Shown in pieces: positions 9,285 through 17,536 of a DNA stretch of 64,000 nt (the first letter of the stretch is position 1; each line of letters starts with the position of its first letter). The notes beneath the pieces were generated by a model that saw only the letters and a program-made list of their open reading frames with translations, ran no database searches and had not been told where the DNA came from. Source of the stretch: Brevibacillus dissolubilis (GTDB taxonomy: Bacteria; Bacillota; Bacilli; Brevibacillales; Brevibacillaceae); contig NZ_VCNA01000008.1 of the NCBI RefSeq assembly GCF_006170445.1, forward strand, positions 62,001-126,000, written 5' to 3'. A program made the position numbers and the translations under genes.

Positions 9285-9301
9285 CCAAGTCCAAACATGC
9301 C

Positions 9302-9333
9302 AAAAGGGACGCCGTTAGGACGTCCCTTTTTTT
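9302..9333 (-). terminator. Terminator downstream of the TerC-family gene
   Basis: GGGACG / CGTCCC hairpin with flanking T-runs on both strands. It separates the TerC gene from the YkoP-like gene. Confidence 0.7.
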
Positions 9334-9358
9334 CTTCTTTTTTCCATATGAACCTTAC

Positions 9359-10012
9359 TTATGTCCGTCTGAAAACTTTACCTGCGGCCACCACTGCACA
9401 GGCCCCGATCAACGGCACCCAGGCATGATTCCAGATGTATGTGTTGGCTATTTCCCAGACGTACGGATCCTCCAGACACATCTCCAATGCTGTAAAGGAC
9501 AGAATCCCCGAACCGATGTAGACCAGTGCCGGAAACCGGTTGATGAGACGGGCAACCATGCTGCTGCCCCACATCAACAGCGGGATGCTAAACCCAAGAC
9601 CAAACAGCACCAGCATCAGATTCCCATGGGCCGCTCCACCTACTGCCAGCACATTGTCCAGACTCATAATGAAATCGGCCAGAATGATCGTTTTGACCGC
9701 TTGCCCCAGACTTTTGCTGTACGCCACATCATTGGTCTCCTCTTCATCCCCTATGATCAGCTTAAAAGCGATCCACAAGAGCAAAAGACCGCCAATCGCC
9801 TTCACGAGCGGAATGTCGAGCATCCACGTAGCCATGGTGGTCAGGAGTACCCGAAGCACCACCGCCCCAACCGTTCCATACAGCACTGCTTTTTTCTGCT
9901 CCTTGGGCGGCAAGCCCCGGCAAGCCATCCCGATCACGACCGCATTATCACCGCTCAGCACCAAATCGATCATGAAAATATGAAAAAACGCAATCCAAAA
10001 TCCTCCGTCCAT
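9359..10012 (-). CDS. TerC family membrane protein (YjbE type)
   Basis: 217 aa, seven or so transmembrane segments. It has the TerC signatures: IDLVLSGDNAVVIGMA at residues about 15-30 and the second acidic motif DFIMSLDNVLAVGGAAHGN near residue 118; the acidic residues in these helices are thought to handle Mn2+ or similar ions. The YjbE/YkoY/MeeY group exports manganese or metallates secreted enzymes. GGGAGG lies five bases before the ATG. No yybP-ykoY manganese riboswitch is visible in the roughly 70 bases upstream. Single-gene unit with its own terminator. Confidence 0.92.
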   Translation of the reverse strand: MDGGFWIAFFHIFMIDLVLSGDNAVVIGMACRGLPPKEQKKAVLYGTVGAVVLRVLLTTMATWMLDIPLVKAIGGLLLLWIAFKLIIGDEEETNDVAYSKSLGQAVKTIILADFIMSLDNVLAVGGAAHGNLMLVLFGLGFSIPLLMWGSSMVARLINRFPALVYIGSGILSFTALEMCLEDPYVWEIANTYIWNHAWVPLIGACAVVAAGKVFRRT

Positions 10013-10079
10013 TGCGGCCTCCCAGCATGATCCGTCTCATCTACAATCTATGCTGACAAGCACTGGAACAGAAGAGCTT

Positions 10080-11786
10080 TTATCCTCTTTTTCCCCACAG
10101 ATGCTCGATCACGCTCTGCATCATCTGCGGGACTACCTCCAGAGAATAGGTCAATTCTACCCGCTCCCATTTTTTATGGGCATCAAATCCGTACGGTCCG
10201 ATATTGACAATCGGTAGATTGAGCTTACGGATCTCATCGAAGGGAACGGTGTGTCTGTTGCCCCATGCAGGCATGTTGGCCGTATAGCCCTCGATTCCTT
10301 CCTCATCATCGCTTAGCGCCACGAAGCTCATATCCGAAATATATGGGAAGAACTGGCGGATTTCGATCGGATTCGCATACTCCTTGCTTGCTTCTGCCAC
10401 CGCATACTCCACCGCGCGCTGCAGTCGCTGATCCCGCTCATTTTCTGTCGAGAGCGCGATCCGTGGCGAATACAGGGAGGAGTAGAAGATGATGCAAACA
10501 GGACTTTTGTCGTCATCCAAACGGTTCAATTCTTCCACCAAGCGACAGCAGTACCAGCGGATATCGACATCGGTCTTGTTCAATTGATCCATTTTTTTCG
10601 TCAAGGCTGCCTGTACGGTTTCATTGCCCAGACGATCCGTTACATAAGCCAGATACTCCTGATACGTATACACACGCGGCACAAGCGTAATCTCGCGGGC
10701 GGACTGGCCGATTTTTTCACAATAACGCAAATACTGCTCCCGGTATGACCCGATCGCCCGCTCAAAGGCACGGGTCGCACAGTCTCTCAGCTTCTCCATC
10801 ACTTCCCGCGGAGACAGGGAATGCACCAGGAAGTTATAATACACAAACCCGCCAAGCGGTGTCTGCACATCATAATACGGCTTCAAATCCGTCTGCTTCA
10901 GACTGACCGGCGGAGGCGTCACCTCGCCATACATCTCATCACACAGATCGGTATTGTAGTCGATCTCCCGTGTCAGCTCAGACAGCACCAGGTTCGGATC
11001 AAACCCATCAAAAGCCTGTCCCACATGCGTCTCCTTGCCCGTCACATAAAAAGAAGGCAAGAGCTTACCGACCGTCCCCATATACACATAACGGTTCGGA
11101 TCATCCTCATAGCGGGCTGTCACAAAATCACTGTTAATCGCCGCATTGATCACCAAGCCCTCTTGCTCCGCCACATTGTTCAAAAACGGAACAGCAGATA
11201 AAATGCCATTGGAGCTGTCTTCCTCATCGCACTCCGCGACCAGCATCAGGTTCCCCTTCATCTCATCTGCATGCTCACTGTAATAGTGCAGAATAGACAG
11301 GTTAGCCGCCACCCCGCTCTTCATATCCAGAGCACCACGACCAAACATCCAATCCTCATCCTCCAGATGCTTCACCACTTGCGGCAGCTGCTTCGCCTGT
11401 TCCGGCAAATCCGCCATCTGCTTGCGCCATGCCTCTTTTAACTCATCCGGCTGTGTCGCCAATCCTCGCAGCTGTCCATAATCTTCAATCCCAACCGTAT
11501 CCAGATGCCCCACCAGCAGCGTGGTATCTGCCACGGCAGCTTGTCCTACCGATGTATCTGGCTCAGCCTTAACCAGCGCCACCACATTATAGCGCTTACG
11601 TCCTTCCTCCCGATTCTCGTCGGTCGGCTGCAGCCACAGACGCTCGGGATGACGCTGAAAATACGTCCAGCCACGCAATTCTTCATATAATTTCTCAGCA
11701 ATCGTTGCTTCCCCCGCTGTATTGACAACGCTTTCAATTTTAACCAGCCACTCTGTCCATTTCCTAAGTTGTGTACGCTGCATCAT
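10080..11786 (-). CDS. rocB: M20-family peptidase RocB (arginine utilisation protein)
   Basis: 568 aa, close to the 566 aa of B. subtilis RocB. Metal-site motifs of M20 hydrolases are visible: LLVGHLDTVG (His and Asp), MFGRGALDMKSGVAANLSIL (Asp) and VAECDEEDSSNG (Glu-Asp pair). The 568-residue length with a long C-terminal region is the RocB form rather than an ordinary dipeptidase. In B. subtilis rocB belongs to the arginine/ornithine catabolic regulon, with an undefined hydrolytic step. Here it is a single gene, divergent from a histidine kinase; no roc neighbours are seen. Start from two consecutive ATGs with GGGAGG upstream. Confidence 0.88.
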   Translation of the reverse strand: MMQRTQLRKWTEWLVKIESVVNTAGEATIAEKLYEELRGWTYFQRHPERLWLQPTDENREEGRKRYNVVALVKAEPDTSVGQAAVADTTLLVGHLDTVGIEDYGQLRGLATQPDELKEAWRKQMADLPEQAKQLPQVVKHLEDEDWMFGRGALDMKSGVAANLSILHYYSEHADEMKGNLMLVAECDEEDSSNGILSAVPFLNNVAEQEGLVINAAINSDFVTARYEDDPNRYVYMGTVGKLLPSFYVTGKETHVGQAFDGFDPNLVLSELTREIDYNTDLCDEMYGEVTPPPVSLKQTDLKPYYDVQTPLGGFVYYNFLVHSLSPREVMEKLRDCATRAFERAIGSYREQYLRYCEKIGQSAREITLVPRVYTYQEYLAYVTDRLGNETVQAALTKKMDQLNKTDVDIRWYCCRLVEELNRLDDDKSPVCIIFYSSLYSPRIALSTENERDQRLQRAVEYAVAEASKEYANPIEIRQFFPYISDMSFVALSDDEEGIEGYTANMPAWGNRHTVPFDEIRKLNLPIVNIGPYGFDAHKKWERVELTYSLEVVPQMMQSVIEHLWGKRG

Positions 11787-11986
11787 AAAGCTCCAATCCT
11801 CCCTTGTCCCATGAAAAAATTTCTACTCTCTTCATTCGGCTTTTCCCGTTCGACTTCCTCCTACAAAGCCCCTGTCATCTTTCGCAAGCTTGTCGTTTTT
11901 TGACTAACGATAATGTAAAATTAAGGATAATATAACCTTGCTTTTTCGTTAACCCTTTATTAGGATAAAAAAGGGTGAATTACAAA

Positions 11987-13132
11987 ATGATTATGAGTAA
12001 AACATTAACCTTTGAACACGTATTGAAGCGAATCATACCGTTAGTCCCTAACATTTCCGTTATATGGAGTCAGAATGTCCGCCAATCGCTCGGACAAGAG
12101 TTGCCTTTTCCACATACCTATATGGACTATTGGTCTACCCTGATCATCCGTTCCCTGACCGAAGACGTCAAGGATGACATCCATATCTGCTCGCTTGCGA
12201 TCGGGAATTGGCTCTGGACGCATAAGACACCGATCTCCCTGCTCTTCCGCATGGTTCATCTCTATCGTACCGCCTTCTGGGAAGTGGTCCGTCCTGCGCT
12301 GCCCTTTACCTCATTCTCTTCTCCTGACTTCGTGCAGCTCGAACAACACATCGAAGACACCATCCATGACGCTGTCTCTCTAGCCATCCATTATTACGAG
12401 CAAAAATACCAACACGAGCTCCAAGAAAAAGACCAGACCATCCATTTTCTCAATAATGACAAGCTTACGATTCTCGATAAAATTGCTGCCAATCTGGCTC
12501 ACGAGCTGCGCAATCCGCTCTGTGCCATCGAAGGCTTCCTCAAGCTGATCCGCGAATCGACCCAAGGCAATCAAGAGCTGGAGAGCTACATCAATGTCAT
12601 CCTGCACGAGTTTGAAAGCCTGCACCGCCAGATCACAGGCTTTCTCAGCTTTTGCAAAAAACCGATTCTCGACGAGGTCTTCCAACCTCTCCACATCACG
12701 GACCTGCTTCAGCAAGTCGAAGGACTGCTTACCCCCCGCCTTCACGCAGAGAGCGTCACCCTGCAGCAGGACATTCAGCCTTGTACATTTTATGGATATG
12801 AAGCCGGGTTATTACAGGTTCTTACACACTTATTCAACAACGCCATCGATGCCGTCGGATGCAACACGGACAAACGCATCAGCCTGATCGCCTGCCATAC
12901 GGACGACGTGCTCTCCATCATCGTCGCCAACAACGGGGAACCGATTCCCCATGAACTGCAGAGCAAGCTGTTCCAGCCCTTCTTTTCCACCAAGGACGAC
13001 AGTACCGGCATCGGTCTCTCCATCTGCAAAAACATCATCGACAAGCACCAAGGAACGATCGCCTGTCACTCGACCCCGGAGCAGACCCAGTTCCTCATCC
13101 GACTCCCCCTGCATACAACCAGCCACATATGA
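11987..13132 (+). CDS. Orphan sensor histidine kinase, sporulation-kinase-like
   Basis: 381 aa, starting at the ATG at 11987 after AAGGGTG. No transmembrane helices. Residues 1-150 are an uncharacterised all-alpha sensor region (IIPLVPNISVIWSQNVRQSL), a linker follows, then a full kinase core: H-box ANLAHELRNPLCAIEGF (His near 190), N-box HLFNNAIDAVGC, and F/G2 boxes FQPFFSTKDDSTGIGLSICK. The core looks like KinA/KinE-type kinases that feed the Spo0A phosphorelay. No response regulator is adjacent, as is usual for sporulation kinases. Partner and signal are inferred, not shown. Confidence 0.85.
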   Translation: MIMSKTLTFEHVLKRIIPLVPNISVIWSQNVRQSLGQELPFPHTYMDYWSTLIIRSLTEDVKDDIHICSLAIGNWLWTHKTPISLLFRMVHLYRTAFWEVVRPALPFTSFSSPDFVQLEQHIEDTIHDAVSLAIHYYEQKYQHELQEKDQTIHFLNNDKLTILDKIAANLAHELRNPLCAIEGFLKLIRESTQGNQELESYINVILHEFESLHRQITGFLSFCKKPILDEVFQPLHITDLLQQVEGLLTPRLHAESVTLQQDIQPCTFYGYEAGLLQVLTHLFNNAIDAVGCNTDKRISLIACHTDDVLSIIVANNGEPIPHELQSKLFQPFFSTKDDSTGIGLSICKNIIDKHQGTIACHSTPEQTQFLIRLPLHTTSHI

Positions 13133-13173
13133 AAAACCTCCTGACGATCCACACAGGCCGCCAGGAGGTTTTT
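13132..13173. terminator. Bidirectional terminator between kinase and lipoprotein genes
   Basis: AAACCTCCTG and CAGGAGGTTT form a 10-bp stem with A- and T-runs outside, able to end both convergent transcripts. Confidence 0.85.
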
Positions 13174-13179
13174 CTTTTT

Positions 13180-13371
13180 TCACCGGAAGAAGCTCGACAT
13201 CATGTCCAGCACACCCGGCACCGGATTAAAACGGTTCAAGCTCTCTGGATTGTAATACGTATACGTCTTCACAGCAGGCGTCTGCTCTGGCGTGTCGGTC
13301 GTCGGGTCACTACATCCGGCCGCCACCAGCAATACCACACCCGCCAGCACGGCCCGTATGGATTTTTTCAT
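13180..13371 (-). CDS. Small lipoprotein of unknown function
   Basis: 63 aa. A lipoprotein signal peptide (MKKSIRAVLAGVVLLVAAGC) ends in the lipobox VAAGC, so the mature protein would begin at the lipidated Cys near residue 20. The remaining 43 residues are rich in Thr and Pro, then YTYYNPESLNRFNPVPGV. AGGAGG lies eight to nine bases before the ATG. No homologous family recognised. Convergent with the histidine kinase. Confidence 0.75.
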   Translation of the reverse strand: MKKSIRAVLAGVVLLVAAGCSDPTTDTPEQTPAVKTYTYYNPESLNRFNPVPGVLDMMSSFFR

Positions 13372-13490
13372 GAGGGTAGCCTCCTGTCTGTCAGCCTGAT
13401 CAACAGCCTTCCCCTTGGCCTTTTCTGATAGAGCCTGTCCTTATTCTTTGCATCTGTGTTCATCTGGACCCAGAAAAATGCTGGCAAACG

Positions 13491-13519
13491 CAAAAAAACA
13501 GCGTCACATCGAACGCTGT
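13491..13519 (-). terminator. Terminator of the tRNA cluster
   Basis: ACAGCG / CGCTGT stem (13519-13514 with 13503-13498) followed by an uninterrupted T-run on the minus strand, just after the last tRNA. Confidence 0.8.
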
Positions 13520-13534
13520 CTCATTACTTATGTA

Positions 13535-13608
13535 TGGAGCGGGTGATGGGAATCGAACCCACGCGACCAGCTTGGAAGGCTGGAGTTCTACCATTGAACT
13601 ACACCCGC
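13535..13608 (-). tRNA. tRNA-Gly (anticodon UCC)
   Basis: Full cloverleaf; acceptor GCGGGTG pairs with CACCCGC; anticodon loop CTTCCAA; CCA is encoded. Confidence 0.95.
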
Positions 13609-13615
13609 ATGTTGA

Positions 13616-13703
13616 TGGTGCCGAGGATCGGACTTGAACCGATACGGGAGAAACTCCCGACAGATTTTAAGTCTGTTGCGTCTGCCTATTCCGCCACCCC
13701 GGC
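13616..13703 (-). tRNA. tRNA-Leu (anticodon UAA)
   Basis: Class II tRNA with a long variable arm (CGGGAG / CTCCCG type stem); acceptor GCCGGGG pairs with CCTCGGC; anticodon loop CTTAAAA; CCA encoded. Confidence 0.95.
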
Positions 13704-13715
13704 AGAAGTAAAAAA

Positions 13716-13792
13716 TGGTCGGGAAGACAGGATTCGAACCTGCGACCCCTTGGTCCCAAGCCAAGTACTCTACCAAGCTGAGCTACTTCCCG
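13716..13792 (-). tRNA. tRNA-Pro (anticodon UGG)
   Basis: Acceptor CGGGAAG pairs with CTTCCCG; anticodon loop CTTGGGA; CCA encoded. Confidence 0.95.
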
Positions 13793-13807
13793 ACTGTTGT
13801 CTAAATA

Positions 13808-13884
13808 TGGCGTGCCCTGAGAGATTCGAACTCCCGACCTTTTGATTCGTAGTCAAACGCTCTATCCGGCTGAGCTAAGGGCAC
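13808..13884 (-). tRNA. tRNA-Arg (anticodon ACG)
   Basis: Anticodon loop CTACGAA; A34 would be the substrate of the tRNA adenosine deaminase TadA. CCA encoded, discriminator G. Confidence 0.95.
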
Positions 13885-13893
13885 AAATAAAAA

Positions 13894-13969
13894 TGGAGCG
13901 GACGAAGGGTCTCGAACCCTCGACCTTCGCCTTGGCAAGGCGACGCTCTACCAATTGAGCTACGTCCGC
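13894..13969 (-). tRNA. tRNA-Gly (anticodon GCC)
   Basis: Acceptor GCGGACG pairs with CGTCCGC; anticodon loop TTGCCAA; CCA encoded. Confidence 0.95.
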
Positions 13970-13984
13970 ATGTATGAGTAAAAA

Positions 13985-14060
13985 TGGTGAGCCATGAAGG
14001 ACTCGAACCTTCGACCCTCTGATTAAAAGTCAGATGCTCTACCAACTGAGCTAATGGCTC
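13985..14060 (-). tRNA. tRNA-Lys (anticodon UUU)
   Basis: Acceptor GAGCCAT pairs with ATGGCTC; anticodon loop CTTTTAA; CCA encoded. Confidence 0.95.
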
Positions 14061-14069
14061 ATACATAAG

Positions 14070-14154
14070 TGGTGGGGAGAGACGGATTCGAACCGCCGAA
14101 CCCAGAGGGAGCAGATTTACAGTCTGCCGCGTTTAGCCACTTCGCTATCTCCCC
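14070..14154 (-). tRNA. tRNA-Tyr (anticodon GUA)
   Basis: Long variable arm as in bacterial tRNA-Tyr; anticodon loop CTGTAAA; CCA encoded. This tRNA is the ligand expected for the T-box of tyrS in the same window. Confidence 0.95.
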
Positions 14155-14175
14155 ACTATGTGATTAAAGTGAAAA

Positions 14176-14251
14176 TGGTGCCGGCGATAGGACTTGAACC
14201 CACAACCCCCTGATTACAAGTCAGGTGCTCTACCAATTGAGCTACACCGGC
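14176..14251 (-). tRNA. tRNA-Thr (anticodon UGU)
   Basis: Acceptor GCCGGTG pairs with CGCCGGC (one G-U); anticodon loop CTTGTAA; CCA encoded. Confidence 0.95.
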
Positions 14252-14290
14252 ATATGTTGTTATCTCTTCGCCTTATCTATTGAAAGATAA

Positions 14291-14367
14291 TGGCGGAGCT
14301 GACGGGACTCGAACCCGCGACCTCCGGTGTGACAGACCGGCGTGAACTCCAACTTCACCACAGCTCC
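14291..14367 (-). tRNA. tRNA-Asp (anticodon GUC)
   Basis: Acceptor GGAGCTG pairs with CAGCTCC; anticodon loop CTGTCAC; discriminator G; CCA encoded. An 82-base spacer separates it from the upstream tRNA-fMet, longer than others in the cluster. Confidence 0.95.
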
Positions 14368-14449
14368 ATATTTGGTTGCCCCCTGCGGGGACTCCAGATC
14401 TCATCTGATCGAAGAAGCTGATTCGACGTAGTACAGATGAAAATTAAAG

Positions 14450-14523
<74 letters not shown>

Positions 14524-14533
14524 TCAATATAAG

Positions 14534-14609
14534 TGGTGGAGGCTGACGGGATCGAACCGCCGACCCTCTGCTTGTAAGGCAGATGCTCTCCCAGCTGAGC
14601 TAAGCCTCC
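14534..14609 (-). tRNA. tRNA-Val (anticodon UAC)
   Basis: Acceptor GGAGGCT pairs with AGCCTCC; anticodon loop CTTACAA; CCA encoded. Confidence 0.95.
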
Positions 14610-14616
14610 GTATAGA

Positions 14617-14693
14617 TGGTGACCCGTAGGGGATTCGAACCCCTGAATGACAGCGTGAAAGGCTGCTGTGTTAAACCGCTTCACCAACGGGCC
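14617..14693 (-). tRNA. tRNA-Glu (anticodon UUC)
   Basis: Acceptor GGCCCGT pairs with ACGGGTC (one G-U); anticodon loop CTTTCAC; CCA encoded. Confidence 0.95.
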
Positions 14694-14702
14694 AAGAATG
14701 AA

Positions 14703-14778
14703 TGGTGCTCCCGACAGGAATCGAACCTGCGACCTCTTCCTTACCATGGAAACGCTCTACCGACTGAGCTACAGGAGC
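14703..14778 (-). tRNA. tRNA-Thr (anticodon GGU)
   Basis: Acceptor GCTCCTG pairs with CGGGAGC; anticodon loop ATGGTAA; CCA encoded. Second Thr isoacceptor of the cluster. Confidence 0.93.
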
Positions 14779-14779
14779 A

Positions 14780-14854
14780 TGGCTCCTCAGGACGGACTCG
14801 AACCGCCAGCCTACCGGTTAACAGCCGGTTGCTCCACCATTGAGCTACTGAGGA
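14780..14854 (-). tRNA. tRNA-Asn (anticodon GUU), first of the cluster
   Basis: Acceptor TCCTCAG pairs with CTGAGGA; anticodon loop CTGTTAA; discriminator G; CCA encoded. Transcription order: Asn, Thr, Glu, Val, fMet, Asp, Thr, Tyr, Lys, Gly, Arg, Pro, Leu, Gly. No rRNA is visible next to the cluster. Confidence 0.95.
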
Positions 14855-14882
14855 ATAGTGTTGTGTGAACCGCCTCTTGGCG

Positions 14883-14915
14883 GCGACTTAATTAGATTAT
14901 CACACTGGCTTCTAA
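14883..14915 (-). promoter_or_regulatory. Possible SigA promoter of the tRNA cluster
   Basis: On the minus strand TTGTAA, 17 bases, TAATCT lie about 30-60 bases upstream of tRNA-Asn. A short GCCGCC/GGCGGC-type hairpin separates it from the first tRNA. Match to consensus is moderate. Confidence 0.4.
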
Positions 14916-15080
14916 ATTACAAGAGGAAGTTTATGGTGATGAATCTTTTCTTTTGTCTGTGCCGAAGCGACAAAAAGTAATATAGCAAAAATCGTAACCA
15001 AAAGTCAATAGCCTTTTTCGGTGGGAATACTCTCCTTTTGAACCGTGCACATTAACAGATAAAAGAGGCAGGTGAATGAG

Positions 15081-15371
15081 ATGTCCAGAAAGACCAATGA
15101 TCCAACGTATGGTGAGCAGAATTTCAGTGAGCTTTCCACAGTCGAGTCCCAGCGTAATGAGATTCTGCAGGAGGAGTTTCCTGAGGGTCCGTATGGGGCG
15201 ACGACGAATGCAGAGCGACTGGGAAAAGCAACTGGCTGGGAAGAAGGTCAGCACTCCACCTCTACACGGTTTACGTATGAAACCCGTAATCTCCACGAGA
15301 ACTTGTCGCGTCGTTACCCGGTTTCGCATCCTACACATGATGAGCCAGGTAGAGACAAGGAAGATCTGTAG
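15081..15371 (+). CDS. Small hydrophilic protein of unknown function
   Basis: 96 aa from the ATG at 15081, six bases after GGCAGGTGA. It is highly charged with no hydrophobic segment. Gly/Tyr/Pro motifs (TYGEQNFSEL, FPEGPYGATT) and a Trp in ATGWEEGQHS are the only landmarks. The strong ribosome site and the well-formed terminator immediately downstream support a real gene. It stands alone between the tRNA cluster and the FAH-family gene. The composition resembles small Bacillales spore or stress proteins, but no family is recognised. Confidence 0.7.
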   Translation: MSRKTNDPTYGEQNFSELSTVESQRNEILQEEFPEGPYGATTNAERLGKATGWEEGQHSTSTRFTYETRNLHENLSRRYPVSHPTHDEPGRDKEDL

Positions 15372-15390
15372 ACGATCGATGGCATGAGAG

Positions 15391-15437
15391 AAGCCACGCC
15401 CCACTTCTATTACACGAAGCAGGGTGTGGCTTTTTTG
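15391..15437 (+). terminator. Terminator of the small gene at 15081
   Basis: AAGCCACGCCC pairs with GGGTGTGGCTT and is followed by TTTT; strong stem in the plus direction. Confidence 0.85.
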
Positions 15438-15487
15438 TCTGTACGAATGCTGGTGTGACAAGGGACTGCACAATGCACAATTCCGGT

Positions 15488-16264
15488 CTATTCGGCTTTG
15501 ACGACACGGCTGGTCAGCGTGCCGATCCCTTCGATGGTGACAGAGATTTCGTCGCCTGGCTGCAGTGGTCCTACGCCGGACGGGGTGCCTGTCAGGATGA
15601 CATCCCCTGGGAGCAGGGTCATGACAGAGGTGATGTGCTCGATGATCTGCGGGATTTTGAACACCATTTGGTTGGTGTTGGAGTCTTGGCGGACTTCACC
15701 GTTGATCGTCGTGGTGATGCGCAGATCATTGTAGTCCAGTTTTGGTGCGATGGCCGGGCCCAGTGGGCAGAAGGTATCGAAGCCCTTGGCACGGGTCCAT
15801 TGTCCGTCTTTTTGCTGGAGGTCGCGGGCGGTTACGTCGATTGCGCAGGTAAAGCCGAGGATATAATCTTCGGCGTCTTCTGCTTTGACGTTGCGTGCTT
15901 CTTTTTTGATGATAACAGCCAGCTCGCCTTCATAGTGAAGGTTTTCGGTCTGTTTTGGATAGACAATCTCTTCACCGTTGCCGATCACAGCGGTAGATGG
16001 CTTGAAGAACATCAGGGGTTCTGGTGGAACCTGCTTGCCCATCTCTTCAGCGTGGTCCTTGTAGTTGGTACCGATGCAGATGATTTTGCTTGGGGTGCAT
16101 GGTGTCAGTACGTTGATTTCTTCATAAGACAGCTCAAGCCCCGTCATGACCGGCTTGGTTGTGGTTCGCTTGTAGATGTCGCCTTCGATGACACGTACTT
16201 TGTTTTCTTCTTGCACATACCAGCCGTGCTTGGTTTTGCCGTTGCGTTCGTAGCGGATAATCAT
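15488..16264 (-). CDS. Fumarylacetoacetate hydrolase family protein
   Basis: 258 aa. The C-terminal about 200 residues are a FAH domain with the metal-binding acidic motif YEGELAVIIKK, then GFTCAIDVTARDLQQKDGQWTRAKGFDTFCPLGPAI, and VILTGTPSGVGPLQPGD. These match acylpyruvase/HpcE-type hydrolases or decarboxylases of 2-oxo-3-enoic acids (ureidoglycolate lyase, FAHD1-like oxaloacetate decarboxylase). The N-terminal 60 residues (MIIRYERNGKTKHGWYVQEE) are the usual small cap. GGGGAGGAG lies upstream of the ATG. It is 57 bases downstream of thiI on the same strand and may be cotranscribed. Exact substrate cannot be assigned. Confidence 0.9.
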   Translation of the reverse strand: MIIRYERNGKTKHGWYVQEENKVRVIEGDIYKRTTTKPVMTGLELSYEEINVLTPCTPSKIICIGTNYKDHAEEMGKQVPPEPLMFFKPSTAVIGNGEEIVYPKQTENLHYEGELAVIIKKEARNVKAEDAEDYILGFTCAIDVTARDLQQKDGQWTRAKGFDTFCPLGPAIAPKLDYNDLRITTTINGEVRQDSNTNQMVFKIPQIIEHITSVMTLLPGDVILTGTPSGVGPLQPGDEISVTIEGIGTLTSRVVKAE

Positions 16265-16321
16265 AGGATTGATTCTCCTCCCCTGTTGACTTTTTTCTAT
16301 AGAGATGGCAGAGCTTGTGGG

Positions 16322-17524
16322 TTAAAACAGATCGACGACGGTTTCGTGGCGTGGTTTGGTGGTGATTTCTTCGATTTCGGTGCGTTCGACGGCATCATTC
16401 ACAAGCGCTTCGATGTCGAGGACAGCTTCGAATTTTTCACACAGGTCTACCCGTGGACGGGTGACTGGGTTTTTCGGGGTGAAGATGGTGCAGCAGTCTT
16501 CATACGGCAAAATGGACAACTCGAAGGTGTCAATATCACGGGAGATTTTGGTGATCTCGGTTTTGTCCATGGAGACAAGCGGGCGCAAGAGCGGAATGTT
16601 GATCGGATTGTTGATCGCATTCATGCTCTCCAGCGTCTGGGATGCCACTTGGCCGAGACTTTCACCGGTAGCGAGCGCGAGCGCACCCGTTTTCTTGGCG
16701 ATGCGTTCAGAGATGCGCATCATGAAGCGGCGCATGATGGTGATAAGGTAGTCTTCCGGGCAGTTTTGACGGATAGAGGTCTGGATTTCGGTGAATGGAA
16801 CGACGTGAAGCTTGATTTTGCCTCCCCAGCGTGTGAGCTTGTGAGCGAGGTCGCGGACTTTTTCCAGGGAGCGTTCGCTGGTGAACGGATAGCTGTGGAA
16901 ATGGATCGCTTCGAGCGTAACACCGCGCTTGAGCATCATCCAACCGGCTACGGGGCTGTCGATCCCACCTGAGAGAAGCAGCAGGACTTTGCCGCTGGTA
17001 CCAACCGGCAGACCGCCTGCCCCTGGAATACGCTGGACGGTGATGAATGTCCCTTCTTCGCGGATCTCAACCTCGACATTGGTGTCGGCGTTGTGCAGGT
17101 CTACCTTGATCCCTTCCACTTCGCGCAGAATCTCGCCTGCGACGGAACGGGTCACTTCATTGGAGGACATCGGGTAGCGCTTGTCAGCACGACGGGTGTC
17201 GACGCGGAAGGTTTTGGGCTGTGGATCGAGAGACTTGATTAGCTCGACAGCCCCTTTGCGCATGGCTTCATCATTTTGCTCGACTTGAATGGTTGGACTG
17301 AGGGACGTGATCCCAAAAATGCGTTGCAGGCGCTCCATGACCTCTGTGGCGTTTTCGCCGTTGAGCTTAACGTACATGCGGCCATATTTGCGGAATACTT
17401 TTACCGCATGAAACGGGCGCAAAATCAGCTTGACGCTTCGTTGCAGGGCTTCTTCAAATGTGTCGCGGTTTTTTCCTTTAAGAGCAAGTTCGCCGTAGCG
17501 AATCATGATTACATCGTAATTCAT
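16322..17524 (-). CDS. thiI: tRNA 4-thiouridine synthetase ThiI
   Basis: 400 aa, the Bacillus length, without the C-terminal rhodanese domain of E. coli ThiI. N-terminal ferredoxin-like and THUMP domains (RYGELALKGKNRDTFE; TRRADKRYPMSSNEV) precede a PP-loop ATP pyrophosphatase with LLLLSGGIDSPVAGWMM (residues about 185-200). It makes s4U8 in tRNA and, in many bacteria, delivers sulfur for thiamine. Start at 17524 (MNYDVIMIRYGELALKG) because AAAGGA lies eight bases before it; an upstream ATG overlaps that site. The gene lies 12 bases after the cysteine desulfurase, its sulfur donor, as in B. subtilis nifZ-thiI. Confidence 0.97.
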   Translation of the reverse strand: MNYDVIMIRYGELALKGKNRDTFEEALQRSVKLILRPFHAVKVFRKYGRMYVKLNGENATEVMERLQRIFGITSLSPTIQVEQNDEAMRKGAVELIKSLDPQPKTFRVDTRRADKRYPMSSNEVTRSVAGEILREVEGIKVDLHNADTNVEVEIREEGTFITVQRIPGAGGLPVGTSGKVLLLLSGGIDSPVAGWMMLKRGVTLEAIHFHSYPFTSERSLEKVRDLAHKLTRWGGKIKLHVVPFTEIQTSIRQNCPEDYLITIMRRFMMRISERIAKKTGALALATGESLGQVASQTLESMNAINNPINIPLLRPLVSMDKTEITKISRDIDTFELSILPYEDCCTIFTPKNPVTRPRVDLCEKFEAVLDIEALVNDAVERTEIEEITTKPRHETVVDLF

Positions 17525-17536
17525 CGCTGTCATCCT

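Noticed and set aside
10013-10079. yybP-ykoY manganese riboswitch upstream of the TerC gene
   Set aside because: The upstream region is too short and lacks the conserved loops of that riboswitch.
14855-15070. rRNA gene or 5S rRNA next to the tRNA cluster
   Set aside because: No recognisable 5S, 16S or 23S sequence was seen; the cluster appears to have its own promoter.
15455-16972. 505-aa plus-strand ORF
   Set aside because: It lies opposite the well-supported FAH-family and thiI genes; a long shadow frame caused by codon bias.
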